64,000 bases of DNA from an uncultured Myxococcales bacterium (GCA_937872925.1 CALMUT010000014.1:1-64000); one strand, 5' to 3'; shown: positions 1 to 9,485, numbered from the stretch's first letter. The notes: a model not told the origin generated them from the sequence alone. Translations and numbers: made by a program.

Positions 1-123
1 GGGTTGGTGCTTCGGCGGGGTCCGCGGCACGCAGAGCGGGACTAGCGACGTTTTCTTGCCCCAGCCCCGCGTGTTCGGCCATGCCTGTGGGGGCGCCGCC
101 CCGTGGTGGCGCGGGAGGCAAGC

Positions 124-771
124 ATGACGAGTTCCGAACAGACTTCCGATCCCGGTGCAGGCCGACCCCTCGGGGTGATTGTGCGACGCGGAGACAGCGA
201 CCACCTCGAGCTGTGTCCACCGCCGTCGTCGCGCATCCCCAGCGCCCACGCGAACACCATCATCGGCCTCGGCGAAGACTTTATCGACGAGCTGCGCCGC
301 ACCAGGCCCTGGATCAAACCTCCGTTGCCCAGCGAGGCGGCCCCGGAAGAATTCAGCGACGAAGACGCCGGCTCACCGCTGCCCCCGCTGACGAACGCCG
401 CGGGCAGCTGCGCGGCGACCCCGCCAGCGTCGGTCCCGGTCACCACGCCGACACCATCCGTCACGCCCCCGCCCCTGACCGCCACCGTCAAGTGCGAGAA
501 GCCCAAGCCCGCTGCTCCGGCTCCCGCACCGACGTCAGCCTCCCCCCCACCGACTCGCCAGCCGACGGCCATCACGCTGGTTTCCTCCGAAGTCGTGGAT
601 CTCGGTCTGGCGCCGCCGGGGTTCGGCGCTGACTTCGCGGATGGCGGCACCTTCGGCGCGCAGCTTCGCCTTCACGTGCGGAACATCGCCCGAGAGGTCG
701 GGCAGCTGACCATTGACGCCATGGACGCCGTCGAGCGCTGGTTGCGCGGCACGCCAACGCCGTCGCCTTGA
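124..771 (+). CDS. Pro/Ala-rich hypothetical protein
   Basis: Unknown protein of 215 residues. The start at 124 is chosen because GGGAGG (113-118) lies 5 bases upstream; an in-frame GTG at 103 would place that motif inside the gene. The N-terminal third is ordinary acidic/hydrophobic sequence, residues of roughly 90-150 are a Pro/Ala/Thr-rich disordered linker, and the C-terminal 60 residues look like an amphipathic helical region ending in RWLRG and a Pro tail. There is no signal peptide and no membrane segment. I do not recognise a family. The left window edge precludes seeing its upstream partner. Confidence 0.6.
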   Translation: MTSSEQTSDPGAGRPLGVIVRRGDSDHLELCPPPSSRIPSAHANTIIGLGEDFIDELRRTRPWIKPPLPSEAAPEEFSDEDAGSPLPPLTNAAGSCAATPPASVPVTTPTPSVTPPPLTATVKCEKPKPAAPAPAPTSASPPPTRQPTAITLVSSEVVDLGLAPPGFGADFADGGTFGAQLRLHVRNIAREVGQLTIDAMDAVERWLRGTPTPSP

Positions 772-976
772 ACCCCTACGCGAGCTCCCTTTGACGAGCG
801 TTTGCCAATCGATCTGCGCTCTCGCCGCCAGGCGCACATGCACGATGCGCTCCCGAGAGTGAAATCCGAAAAAGACCCAGCGCAAGCCTCGCTCCCCAAT
901 TCCGGGGATGTTTCTCGTAAATTTGGGCGCGTAGTCTCCCCGTACGGTTCGCTGTCGGCGGACGCAGGGAGAAAAG

Positions 977-1579
977 ATGTTCCGAATCGCTTGTCTTGTC
1001 TTTGGAGTGCCACTCCTTCTCGGCTGCAGTGACGCCGGTGATCCGGTCGCCGCCGGGACGGCTGACAGCGGAGGCAGCGTCGACTCCGGCGGTGGCACCG
1101 ACTCCGGCGGTGGCACCGACTCCGGCACTGGCACCGACTCCGGCACTGGCACCGACGCTGGCGGGGTGTGCGGTCCATACCCCACACCCGCCACGATCAA
1201 AGGGCGCTCGGAGGAGTTTTGCGTCGCCGCCGGCAGCTGTGAACTCAAGATCGGCAACTGCAGCACCGGGACGATTTCCGCGAAGGACGACTTCCTGTTC
1301 TCCCTCAAAGCCGAGAAGAACATGGCGAATGTCCTCGTAGTCCACTTCGCGATCTCGAACGCAAGCGACTACGTCGTCTCTTCGACGCAGGGCGACCTGC
1401 GCCACCAAGCTGGCGCGCTCAACTGGGTTGCGTGTGATGGGCAGCCCACGACCTGCGATTGGGTCCGCAGCATCCCCGTGGATACCGAGACCACCATCGT
1501 GACGAACCGCCACCGCATCACTTTCACGTTCTCCAGTGCCGACGACGCCTTCACAGTGACCGATTTCACGGCGCTGTGA
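977..1579 (+). CDS. Lipoprotein with short tandem repeat spacer
   Basis: Predicted outer-membrane or periplasmic lipoprotein of 200 residues. A short hydrophobic signal ends in the lipobox LLLGC, followed by a spacer made of six-residue repeats rich in Asp, Ser, Gly and Thr (DSGGGT and DSGTGT types). The C-terminal part (about residue 60 on) has four or more Cys and beta-like hydrophobic alternation, suggesting a small disulphide-stabilised domain. AGGGAG (966-971) is 5 bases before the ATG. It converges on the LuxR-type gene to the right. Function is not recognisable. Confidence 0.75.
   Translation: MFRIACLVFGVPLLLGCSDAGDPVAAGTADSGGSVDSGGGTDSGGGTDSGTGTDSGTGTDAGGVCGPYPTPATIKGRSEEFCVAAGSCELKIGNCSTGTISAKDDFLFSLKAEKNMANVLVVHFAISNASDYVVSSTQGDLRHQAGALNWVACDGQPTTCDWVRSIPVDTETTIVTNRHRITFTFSSADDAFTVTDFTAL
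1082..1153 (+). repeat. Four 18-bp tandem repeats inside lipoprotein gene
   Basis: Four in-frame 18-bp units at 1082, 1100, 1118 and 1136 encode the six-residue spacer repeats. The first two and last two units form two subtypes (GGCGGT and GGCACT variants), as expected from stepwise unit duplication. The period is a multiple of three, so copy-number change would alter spacer length without breaking the gene. Confidence 0.85.
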
Positions 1580-1710
1580 GTGCGGGGGTTTGCGCTCGAC
1601 CAACTTCGAAGCGGCGAGTCGACGTACTTGGGCTATCGGGGCCAAACCCAATCTCCGCTCGCGCCGCTCCTTTCACCATCGTTGCCGGAAGTGCCAGCTG
1701 CTGGTGATCT

Positions 1711-2703
1711 TCAGTCGATCAAGTGCGCGAGTTCGCTGCGCTTCCGCACGCCCAGCCGCTCCATGACGATTCGCATGTGCTGGCGTACCGTCTCCTGCCC
1801 GATCCCGATCTCGGCGGCGATCTCGCGGAGCGTGGCCCCACGCACTAGGAGCCGAGCGACGAGGCGCTGCCGCGTCGAAAGCAGCTCCTCGGCCGGCGTC
1901 CGCGGCTTCGGGTCGAGCTTGGCGACGCGCGCCGAATAGAAAAGCAGGAGCGCCCGGCGCTCCTCGCCGAGGGCCGGGGGAACGTGGGCAACCTCGACGT
2001 CGATCTGGCCGAGGAGCCGATGGCGGCGGGTGGCGGCGGATGAGTCGCGGACAGCACGCACCAAAGCGCGCTCGAAGCGGCGCCAGCCGCGGCTCGCCAG
2101 GCGTCCGCACTGCGCCTCGATGGCGGCACGGGCGCGCGAACTCCAGTGGACCTTGCCAGAGGGGAACGCGACCTCGACAGTCCCCAGCAGCGGACACGCT
2201 TCCCGGTCTTGGCGATGCAATGCGTTCAGCGCCGATTGCGTGCGCAACGCGCCAGCGAAAAGCGGGGTGAGTCGCGCCAACTGCAATTGCTCGTGCTCGC
2301 CGAATTGGCCCCCATCGCTGTAAAGCGCGCAAGGCAGCTGCTCACCCAGTGGGCCGCTAAACCGCGCGATCGCGACGTCATGATAGCCGAGGTCGAGGAA
2401 AGCCTTTTGCGTCTCCGTTCGAACCGTGGGTTCGTGCGAAGCGTAGTACCACGTGCCTTCGGGGGAGGCTTCGAGGTACGCGACACCTGGGTCGTCGTCG
2501 CCGACTTCCGGATAGATCTCCATCCACTGTGCGAGATCTCCCCCCACGAGCGGGGCGCCGCCCCAGGTGAAGCCCCGCGTGAAACCCGCGGCGACGAGGT
2601 TGAAGGTGGAGCGAGTCAGCGCCACCATCTCCTCCGCGTCCCCTTCGTCGACGAGACCGCGCGTCAACAGGGCACGAAGCGTCTCGAAGTCCGCTCTTCC
2701 CAT
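1711..2703 (-). CDS. LuxR-type helix-turn-helix transcriptional regulator
   Basis: 330-residue transcription factor. The last 60 residues form a GerE/LuxR DNA-binding domain: LSTRQRLVARLLVRGATLREIA, then IGIGQETVRQHM and a terminal recognition segment with RLGVRKRSEL. The N-terminal 260 residues lack a receiver Asp or an obvious autoinducer-binding signature and resemble the GAF-like sensory halves of orphan myxobacterial LuxR proteins. It is divergent from the lipoprotein at 2919, with 215 bp between the starts, so that lipoprotein is a possible target (inference). The ligand is unknown. Confidence 0.85.
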   Translation of the reverse strand: MGRADFETLRALLTRGLVDEGDAEEMVALTRSTFNLVAAGFTRGFTWGGAPLVGGDLAQWMEIYPEVGDDDPGVAYLEASPEGTWYYASHEPTVRTETQKAFLDLGYHDVAIARFSGPLGEQLPCALYSDGGQFGEHEQLQLARLTPLFAGALRTQSALNALHRQDREACPLLGTVEVAFPSGKVHWSSRARAAIEAQCGRLASRGWRRFERALVRAVRDSSAATRRHRLLGQIDVEVAHVPPALGEERRALLLFYSARVAKLDPKPRTPAEELLSTRQRLVARLLVRGATLREIAAEIGIGQETVRQHMRIVMERLGVRKRSELAHLID

Positions 2704-2918
2704 GTGGCCAGGCTATCACACGAGGCGAGGCGCCGCGGGTCGCGGGTGAGCAAACCATCCCCACTTCGTGGGATGGAAGGACCGAGTGGTTGCTCGCTAT
2801 CATCGTCGTGTAGGAAATCCTCCCGCCAATTCCGTTGGTTTCAAGGATTGCCGTATCGCCGTCGGCTTCGGAACAAGTCGCCGAATTGGCCCGTGCTTGC
2901 CTCGCAGTGGAGAACGCA

Positions 2919-4709
2919 ATGTCTCGTCGATATTTGATCACCGGGTTACTGGCGGTGACTGCGACTCTGGTTCTCGCGGGCGGATGCGGCTCAGACGACT
3001 CGGCGGGCAAAAAGACCGAACCCCAAGGAACCAGCGTCACGATCGTTGCCACCCAAGGCGGCGTGGTCGAGACTCCGGACAAGCGATTGCTCTTGGTGAT
3101 CCCACCCGGAGCGCTGGCTGAGGACACGAAGATCGTGGTCACGCCACTCGCGCAGGCCGACCTCCACCCGACGTGGACCAACGTCTCCGACAAGGTGATC
3201 GCGCCCTACAAGCTGGAACCCGACGGACTGGAATTCACCAAGCCCGCGGGCATCGTGTTCACTCTGGACGAGTCCGAGTTGGCCGTAGGCACAGCGGAGT
3301 CGCCGGCAATCGCGGGCATTTACAGCACGACCAGCGCAGGGAGCGGCGAGCTGCTCAGCGCGGGCATCGTGGGGCTGGGTGCACCGGCGGGCAAGAAGCA
3401 GGTCATCGGTTCCTTGATCCATTTCTCCCAGGCCGCAGTGATCGACCTGGGCATGGGAAGCATGTCCGGCGACTGCAAGCTGTGTGAACTGGGGGGGCCG
3501 TACAACGGCGTGGTCTCCGTTGATACCTTCGGGTCCTCGGCGCCACCGAAACCGTCGAGCGACGCACTCACGACCACCGGTCCCGTCACGGCCTCTTGGA
3601 ACGGTGCCTGGGGCCTGGGAAGCCGCAACTTCCAGTACAGCTGCGCCGAACCGGGCACAGGCTCCATTTCCGCCAAGATGGCCTGGCAATGGACCCCGAA
3701 GCAGACCATCGCTGATCTGGCCGACATCTTCGGCCCCACGCCGGAGCTGGAGGTCCTGGTCGCCGAGCAAGCTGTCAGCGCCGACGTCGAATGCCGCGCG
3801 AGTTGCTCCAAGGCGAACTTCGATCAGTGTGAAAGCGATGCGGACTGTGGCCCGGCAGAGCGGTGCCACGCCGCGTGCATGTGCGTATGCGACACCAAGA
3901 AGGGAGCCGAGTGCGTCAGCAACTCGGACTGCCCCGGCTCCGTGTGCGTGACCAGTCAGTGCAAGTGCGGTGCGCCGTCGTGCGCGTTTCCACCCACCAC
4001 CGTAGGCGAGATCGCCAACATGCTGGACGTGGATCTGGACACAGCCGCCTGCCTGGTCATCCAAGCCACCAACATCGTGCATTCCTCCGCCGCCGTTGCC
4101 GGCAAGAACGTGGCTTTCGACCACACCACGGTGCGCTTCTTTTGGTACGCGTTTTGGTCCGCGGCCCTCACCCACGTGAACAAGGCCTTCAACAACTCGA
4201 CGTTCCACTGCGGGGACGGCCCCAACGGCTACACACTCTGCCCCTCCCCGGCGGATCCAGTTCCCGAAGGCGAAATGCTCGTGCTGGTCAACCAGCTCTA
4301 CGAACCGATCGTCCTGGGCGACACGAAAAACTTCTACCAGTACGCCTTCGTGTTCGACGCCGACGATGACCCGACCAACAACTACCAACCCGCAGCGGGC
4401 TTCCCCAACGACTTCTTCAAGGACACGGACCGCTGGTACGAGGCCAACTACGATCCAACCAACGGTTGGTCGCTCAAGGTGAGCGATGCGACCGGAGGCA
4501 CGCCGAAACCAGCGACGACACACGCGCGCATCATCATCCGCAACGACACGCTGACCTTGGTGGTGCCCAAGAGCGAACTCGCTGCGGCCAAGCCCAAGTT
4601 TCGGGTCACGGCCTTTCGACACACCGGTGACTTCGGGATCAATCCGCCACACGACTGGGACGGGAGCGTGTGGCCCGCCGTCGCCGACGGCCTGCAAACG
4701 CCGCTGTAG
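2919..4709 (+). CDS. Multidomain Cys-rich lipoprotein
   Basis: 596-residue secreted lipoprotein. The ATG at 2919 is preferred over an upstream in-frame start because GGAG (2909-2912) precedes it and it begins a clean lipoprotein signal ending LVLAGGC. Residues 30-150 contain a ZU5-like beta region (GGVVETPD, then IPPGALAEDT). Residues about 290-350 form a Cys-rich module with C-x-SDADC and NSDCPGSVC spacing like EB/EGF-type modules. The C-terminal 120 residues have beta-sandwich character and resemble the end of the lipoprotein at 5382. Probably surface exposed; no catalytic motif is seen. Confidence 0.8.
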   Translation: MSRRYLITGLLAVTATLVLAGGCGSDDSAGKKTEPQGTSVTIVATQGGVVETPDKRLLLVIPPGALAEDTKIVVTPLAQADLHPTWTNVSDKVIAPYKLEPDGLEFTKPAGIVFTLDESELAVGTAESPAIAGIYSTTSAGSGELLSAGIVGLGAPAGKKQVIGSLIHFSQAAVIDLGMGSMSGDCKLCELGGPYNGVVSVDTFGSSAPPKPSSDALTTTGPVTASWNGAWGLGSRNFQYSCAEPGTGSISAKMAWQWTPKQTIADLADIFGPTPELEVLVAEQAVSADVECRASCSKANFDQCESDADCGPAERCHAACMCVCDTKKGAECVSNSDCPGSVCVTSQCKCGAPSCAFPPTTVGEIANMLDVDLDTAACLVIQATNIVHSSAAVAGKNVAFDHTTVRFFWYAFWSAALTHVNKAFNNSTFHCGDGPNGYTLCPSPADPVPEGEMLVLVNQLYEPIVLGDTKNFYQYAFVFDADDDPTNNYQPAAGFPNDFFKDTDRWYEANYDPTNGWSLKVSDATGGTPKPATTHARIIIRNDTLTLVVPKSELAAAKPKFRVTAFRHTGDFGINPPHDWDGSVWPAVADGLQTPL

Positions 4710-4800
4710 GGCACAAGACGGCGGTGCAGGCGTTTCGACTTCCCATCCGTTCGCGGCACAGCCGCCCGAACGTTTCTACTCAGGACCCACGCGAGGAAAC

Positions 4801-5385
4801 ATGAAAGCACTGATCTTGGTTGGACTAATGCTGTGTGTTGGCTGTGGCAGCGACAGCGACGACGGCAGCGGCGGCTCCGGGGGAGCAGGCGGCGTCGCGG
4901 CCTCAGGAGGCACTGGCGCGACAGGGGGCAGCGCGGCAACCGGCGGCACGTCGGCAACCGGCGGCACGTCGGGCAGCGGGGGCACCGCGGGCACAGGCAC
5001 CGGCGGTAGCGCTGGAACGGCGGGCTCCGCCGGCGCGGGCGAACCCTGCGACTTCCAGAACCCGGAAGTCGTCACCCTTGGCACGGCCGTCACTCGCGAA
5101 CTGCCATCAGCCAACTGTGCTTCCAAGCTGCATTTCTATCGTTTCACTCCCGCCACTGCTGGCGTGTACACCATCACCAAGAGCGGCGCCGGCAACCTCG
5201 GGTTCTGCGAAACGGCGGCTGGCGGCTGCATCTGCGGCGTGAACATCAACTGCTGCGCCAGCTGCAGCCTGACCTTCGACTTGCCGAGCGGCGCGCCGTT
5301 GCCCGCTGGATCGAACAACGAGATCTACATCGACCCCGTAGGCGCATCGGGCACGTACACCTTCACTGTGACGGGCCCCAATTGA
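4801..5385 (+). CDS. Gly-rich spacer lipoprotein
   Basis: 194-residue lipoprotein. GAGG (4793-4796) precedes the ATG by 4 bases and the protein starts with a compact signal ending in CVGCGSD. About 60 residues of Gly/Ser/Ala/Thr spacer (repeats such as ATGGTS) lead to a C-terminal domain of about 110 residues with clustered Cys (CICGVNINCCASC) and aromatic/beta alternation, resembling bacterial pre-peptidase or carbohydrate-binding beta-sandwich tails. Its stop overlaps the TTG start of the next gene, so the two are very likely one transcript and translationally coupled. Confidence 0.75.
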   Translation: MKALILVGLMLCVGCGSDSDDGSGGSGGAGGVAASGGTGATGGSAATGGTSATGGTSGSGGTAGTGTGGSAGTAGSAGAGEPCDFQNPEVVTLGTAVTRELPSANCASKLHFYRFTPATAGVYTITKSGAGNLGFCETAAGGCICGVNINCCASCSLTFDLPSGAPLPAGSNNEIYIDPVGASGTYTFTVTGPN

Positions 5386-6449
5386 AACGGCTGCCCGTGC
5401 AGCCTGGGAACGCTTCCTCGTGGGCACGCGTGCTTGCGATCTTGTGCCTGACCATGGCCGCCGGCTGCAGTCCGAGTTCCACTACGAAAGACACCGATGG
5501 AGTTGCCGAGTTAGATGCATTCCCCTTGCTCAGCGTGGCAGCGGTAGGCGAAAATGTGTACGTGGGTCTGCGTCTGCGCTGGTCGGGTGCAAGGGAAGGA
5601 AAGGTGGATGTCCAAGCCACGGCGAACGCCGACGTGGTTGCCGACCTAACTGGCGAATTCTCGCTCAACGGAAGCAGTGGCAATACCGAAGACTCCGTGC
5701 TCTTTCGCTGTAGCCGGGAAGGTACTGCCGAGGTGATTGCGACCTTGGATTTCGACGGAGGATTGGCAGCCGACTCCGTGCTCATCGTGTGCGTTGCCCC
5801 GAAGCCCGATCCTCCGAAAGACCACTTCTACAGTATCTCATCATTGCCGGCGACCTTCCTCGCGCCCTACATTGACATGCTTGGGTTTGCGACGAAGCGC
5901 GTGACGCTCACAGCAGAACAAGCCTCGCAGCTCTCCACGCTGGCTGAAGAGCCGCTGCCGCCGGACGCTCCCGTCGTGCTCCAGGCTGCCAATGCCGAGC
6001 CGCTGGTCGAAGAGGAAGTGGCAGTAGTGCACACCGGGTTTGCCGCGGCGATCCCGCGAATGGATAGCGGGCATTCCCTGACTTTCGGCGTGGTGTGGGA
6101 GTCCGACGGTGCTGCCGCCAATGATTGGAAGGTCCAGGGCAACTATGACTTCGACCAGTACCAGGGCGCCGACCTTTGGTACGAGACGCGGTGGGACCAC
6201 ATGATGTCGACCTGGAGTGTTCGCGCAACCCAAGTCGCCGACGATCAGAGCACTTCCGAAGTGCCCACCCGAGCGCGCTCGTTCCTGTACGAAAGCAGAA
6301 TCGTGTGGGTCATCCCACGCACGGAGATCCCCTCGGCAAACCCCAAATACCGCGTGACCTCCTACGGGGGTGACGGCACGTTCAGTCCGGCCGACAGTGG
6401 CGCCGACGTCAACGGGGCCGACCCCACCCAGGCCATGCTGACGTACTAG
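5382..6449 (+). CDS. Lipoprotein sharing a C-terminal domain with the 2919 product
   Basis: 355-residue lipoprotein, TTG start in a TTGA overlap with the preceding stop. The signal ends in CLTMAAGC. The middle is a beta-rich region; the last 120 residues match the corresponding part of the 2919 lipoprotein in order of elements: a WYE box, a Trp-containing strand, a T-x-AR box, a hydrophobic strand running into VIPRTEI, then PKYRVT and a D/G loop. The pattern suggests two paralogous adhesin- or receptor-like domains in one cluster. Function unknown. Confidence 0.75.
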   Translation: MKRLPVQPGNASSWARVLAILCLTMAAGCSPSSTTKDTDGVAELDAFPLLSVAAVGENVYVGLRLRWSGAREGKVDVQATANADVVADLTGEFSLNGSSGNTEDSVLFRCSREGTAEVIATLDFDGGLAADSVLIVCVAPKPDPPKDHFYSISSLPATFLAPYIDMLGFATKRVTLTAEQASQLSTLAEEPLPPDAPVVLQAANAEPLVEEEVAVVHTGFAAAIPRMDSGHSLTFGVVWESDGAAANDWKVQGNYDFDQYQGADLWYETRWDHMMSTWSVRATQVADDQSTSEVPTRARSFLYESRIVWVIPRTEIPSANPKYRVTSYGGDGTFSPADSGADVNGADPTQAMLTY

Positions 6450-6452
6450 GGC

Positions 6453-6541
6453 GCGCGCAGCCTCGACTCGGCTCGCGCGCAGCCCGGGCTCGGCTCGTCA
6501 CACTCCGCAGCTTGCGGCGCGCGCAGACCCGGCTCGACTCG
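6453..6541 (+). repeat. Three degenerate 22-bp spaced GCGCGCAG repeats
   Basis: GCGCGCAG followed by a CGGCTCG-like stretch occurs at 6453, 6475 and 6519, that is with spacings of 22 and 44 bp. It sits directly after the stop of the 5382 gene, in the 206-bp gap before the nuclease-like gene. No terminator-like stem was evident. Confidence 0.55.
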
Positions 6542-6655
6542 TCGCAGGCCGAAGCGCGTGGCTCGCACCCGCTGTACCGGCGCCCCAAAGCCTGTACGAT
6601 GGGCCAAAGTGCGTGCAACCCCCAAAAAAACCAGCTGGCGCTTAGAGGCTGCAGC

Positions 6656-7135
6656 GTGACCGGCAACGAATACAAACGCTTGATCGCGCGCTACTTGCTC
6701 GCCGCATACGCGAAGCGCGGCATTCACTTGTATGAAGAAGTGCCCATCGGTACTTCGATCATTGGCAAGCAGCGCCGGGTCGACTTGTTGCTACTCGAGC
6801 CCAGCTCCGGCGCCGCATTGGTGATCGAGTGCAAGAGTCAGGACTCCAGCGGCACGGCGGACGAAAAGATCCCCTACGCCCTCGATGATCTGCGGGCGCT
6901 GCGCATGCCGGGCGTGATTGCCTATGCTGGCGGCGGGTTCTCCGAGGGTGTGCTGCACCTGCTGCAGAGCACGGAGCTTGCCGCATACTGCTTGCCGGAC
7001 GACACCCTGAAGCCGATGCCGCGCAAAAGCGGCGAGTCCATCGACAGCGGCACCTGGCAGCTCGACCACGTGCTGGCCCTCACCTTCAAGTGGTGGGACG
7101 TCTTGCTCAGCGGCCGCACACCCATGGTGCTTTGA
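6656..7135 (+). CDS. PD-(D/E)XK nuclease-superfamily protein
   Basis: 159-residue protein. The GTG at 6656 has GAGG 7 bases upstream and begins the segment TGNEYKRLIARYLL, where the fold should start; an in-frame ATG at 6599 would add a low-quality extension. The central pattern GKQRRVDLLLL followed by ALVIECKSQD is a typical PD-(D/E)XK core, with Asp in the first strand and E-x-K in the next, so metal-dependent nuclease activity is plausible. No restriction or defence partner is adjacent, so target and role are unknown; this may be a housekeeping relative rather than a restriction enzyme. Confidence 0.75.
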   Translation: MTGNEYKRLIARYLLAAYAKRGIHLYEEVPIGTSIIGKQRRVDLLLLEPSSGAALVIECKSQDSSGTADEKIPYALDDLRALRMPGVIAYAGGGFSEGVLHLLQSTELAAYCLPDDTLKPMPRKSGESIDSGTWQLDHVLALTFKWWDVLLSGRTPMVL

Positions 7136-7201
7136 TGCGCCCGCGCAAAAGCGGTGCTGCGCTCTGGCGCGACTGACCCAGGCGCACTACGCGTATACCG
7201 G

Positions 7202-8248
7202 ATGTCGCGCCGCACCCTACACCTGCTTGCTGCCGTCACTGCGCTCCTGGCGCTGGGTGCTGGCGGATGGGCGTGGCGTACGCACAATGCCGACCCCAGC
7301 GATCCGCCGCCGACCCTTGGCGTCAGCTCGGCCATCAAGTTCAAGAAGCCGCGTAGCCAGCAGCGTGTCGGGGGACTCGACGTCACTTTCATCGTCGCAT
7401 CCGACACGCATCTCGGCTTCGACTCGGACGAACACACGCTAAGCGGCGCGCTGCACGATCCCGTGAAGCATCCCCGCGGCGTCGAACTCGTCAATCTGCA
7501 GTCCATTCGCGCCATGAACGCGATGCCGGGACGCACCTCCCCGTTCGGCGACACCATCGCGCGGCCCCGCGGCGTGCTCATCTCCGGCGATCTCACCGAG
7601 CGCGGCATTCCCTGGCAGTGGCGCCACTTCGTCTTGTTCTACGGACTGAACGGCGGCGACGGCCTGCTCGACTACCCCGTATTCGAAGGCCACGGCAACC
7701 ACGACAAGGCCGAAAGCTGGTACGTGCTCGACCGCATCCGGGAGCGCCACGGCGACCACTTCTATTCCTTCGACTGGGACGACTTGCACCTGGTCTGCCT
7801 GGGCGAAGCCCCGGACGAACGCGCCATCCGCTTCTTGACCCAGGATCTCGCTGCCGTCGGTCGACAGCGCCCCATCGTCATCTACTTCCACTTTCCATTT
7901 CGCGGCCCCTACTCCGACAATTGGTTCAATCGAGATGGCCACCCGGAACGACTGCTCGACGCCGTCGCAAACTACAACGTGATCGCCTTCTTCCACGGCC
8001 ACTATCACGCGTCCGGCCGCTACCGGCACTTGGGCCACGACGTGTACAACGTCGGCGCCGCCAAACACGATCGCCACAGCTTTGCTGTCGTACGCGTCAC
8101 CGACACCTACCTGCGCGTGGCGTCCTTTCACCACGGGCTGGAACGCTTTCAGTGGTGGCATGAGAAGCCCATCAACGGCGCGCCCGGCCAGCCCCGCGGG
8201 GACGGCATCCACGAAAACAAAGGCGTGCTGCTCGAGGGCGATCACTGA
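7202..8248 (+). CDS. Membrane-anchored or secreted metallophosphoesterase
   Basis: 348-residue calcineurin-like phosphoesterase. An N-terminal hydrophobic segment (residues 5-26, after MSRR) gives a signal or anchor, so the enzyme acts outside the cytoplasm. The dimetal motifs appear in order: SDTHLG (D-x-H), GDLTERG (GD), GHGNHDK (GNHD) and FFHGHYH (GHxH). The fragment LVCLGEAPDERA has the character of lipid or cyclic-nucleotide phosphodiesterase relatives. The substrate cannot be told. The start at 7202 is preferred over 7154 because it opens the signal sequence. Confidence 0.85.
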   Translation: MSRRTLHLLAAVTALLALGAGGWAWRTHNADPSDPPPTLGVSSAIKFKKPRSQQRVGGLDVTFIVASDTHLGFDSDEHTLSGALHDPVKHPRGVELVNLQSIRAMNAMPGRTSPFGDTIARPRGVLISGDLTERGIPWQWRHFVLFYGLNGGDGLLDYPVFEGHGNHDKAESWYVLDRIRERHGDHFYSFDWDDLHLVCLGEAPDERAIRFLTQDLAAVGRQRPIVIYFHFPFRGPYSDNWFNRDGHPERLLDAVANYNVIAFFHGHYHASGRYRHLGHDVYNVGAAKHDRHSFAVVRVTDTYLRVASFHHGLERFQWWHEKPINGAPGQPRGDGIHENKGVLLEGDH

Positions 8249-8513
8249 CGCGCGGGCCGCGTCGAGCGCCCAGCAGGCCTGATGGGCGCCGTTGACTCAC
8301 TTGATTTGGCGCAAGTTCGCAATTGCATCCCGTCATGCCCGTCGCCAACGGATAAGCCGCGGAAATGTTTGTCGATTCGGAGCCAAGTCGCGTCGGGCCG
8401 GCCGCAGGTGCATAGGCCGCTACGCGCCTACTCCCGCGTATTTGTTGTCTTTTCTTGGCCAGGCGCGTGACCCACGCCCATTTTCGTGGCAGCTCTCGTC
8501 CCCGGAGGAAGCC
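8249..8513. other. Upstream region of desaturase gene, no gene seen
   Basis: No supported gene in this 265-bp stretch. An in-frame extension of the desaturase upstream exists but is Arg-rich and lacks a ribosome site, so it is treated as leader or promoter region. No clear promoter boxes were found. Confidence 0.5.
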
Positions 8514-9485
8514 ATGGGCTTGCGATTCGCTGCTGATTACCGTTCGTTACTTTGGGTCGCTATGGCGGCTGGGCTCGTTGGGCTGCAGCTGGCTCGGCCC
8601 GAGCTCGCCCCGTACCTGTTTTGGGTTTCCGCTTACTTCGCACTCGCGTGCGGCGTGATGGCGCACAACCACAACCACTGCCCCACCTTCAAGGGCAAGC
8701 AGGCCAACGAGACCTTCGGCATCATCCTGTCGATCTTCTACGGCTATCCCACCTTCGCGTGGATCCCCACCCACAACTTGAACCACCACAAGTTCGTGAA
8801 CAAGGCGGGCGACGCCACCATCACCTGGCGCTACTCCAAGAAGCACAGCTTCTGGGTTGCGCTGATCTATCCCTTCGTTTCTGGCTACTACCAGTCCGCG
8901 CCCACCAAAGAGTTCATCGACAAGGCGCGCGAAAAGAACCCCAAGCTCTACCGACGCATCCTGATCCAGTACTTCACGTGGATCGGCGCGCACGCGGCGC
9001 TGCTGTCCACCTCCATTTGGATGCACGGCCTCAAGCTCGGCTTCCAGACGTGGGCGCTATGCTGCTTGATCCCGGCACTGTTCGCGCTGTGGACGATCAT
9101 GCTGTTCAACTACGAGCAGCACGTGAACGCCGACCCGTGGTCCGAGCACAACCACTCCCGTAGCTTCAGCAGCCCGACGCTGAACTTCCTGCTCTTCAAC
9201 AACGGCTACCATGCCGCGCACCACGAGTACCCCGGCGTGCATTGGACGAAGCTCAAGGAACTGCACTTCGAGATGGAGCCCCAGATCGACTCACGCCTCG
9301 TCGAAAAGAGCGTTTGGTGGTACTGGTTCCGCCAGTACGCCCTGGCCTGGTGGATCCCCAGCCTCAGCACGGTGCAGGTCGGCCGCGCGCCCTTCAATCC
9401 CCCTGAGGGCTCCAGCCTCGATCTCAAATCCGGCAACGTCGACGCCGAAGAGATGGGCACCAACGCCGCGATGGTTCGGCAGTAA
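8514..9485 (+). CDS. Membrane fatty acid desaturase / hydroxylase family
   Basis: 323-residue integral membrane di-iron enzyme that would introduce a double bond or hydroxyl into an acyl or carotenoid chain. GGAGG (8504-8508) is 5 bases before the ATG. Histidine boxes are visible as HNHNH (near residue 50), HNLNHHKF (near 85) and HAAHHEYPGVHW (near 235), the usual three-box arrangement; hydrophobic pairs lie before the first and between the second and third. The exact substrate is not recognisable, and no acyl carrier or ferredoxin gene is adjacent. Transcribed alone by appearance. Confidence 0.85.
   Translation: MGLRFAADYRSLLWVAMAAGLVGLQLARPELAPYLFWVSAYFALACGVMAHNHNHCPTFKGKQANETFGIILSIFYGYPTFAWIPTHNLNHHKFVNKAGDATITWRYSKKHSFWVALIYPFVSGYYQSAPTKEFIDKAREKNPKLYRRILIQYFTWIGAHAALLSTSIWMHGLKLGFQTWALCCLIPALFALWTIMLFNYEQHVNADPWSEHNHSRSFSSPTLNFLLFNNGYHAAHHEYPGVHWTKLKELHFEMEPQIDSRLVEKSVWWYWFRQYALAWWIPSLSTVQVGRAPFNPPEGSSLDLKSGNVDAEEMGTNAAMVRQ

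Noticed and set aside
2755-2776. Hairpin CCATCCC...GGGATGG between divergent genes as a terminator
   Set aside because: It is in a divergent promoter gap and lacks a U-run; could be a regulatory dyad but support is too weak.
2991-4697. Minus-strand frame of 568 codons opposite the 2919 lipoprotein
   Set aside because: It mirrors the high-GC3 coding strand; no signal, domain or ribosome site, and the plus-strand product has clear lipoprotein and Cys modules.
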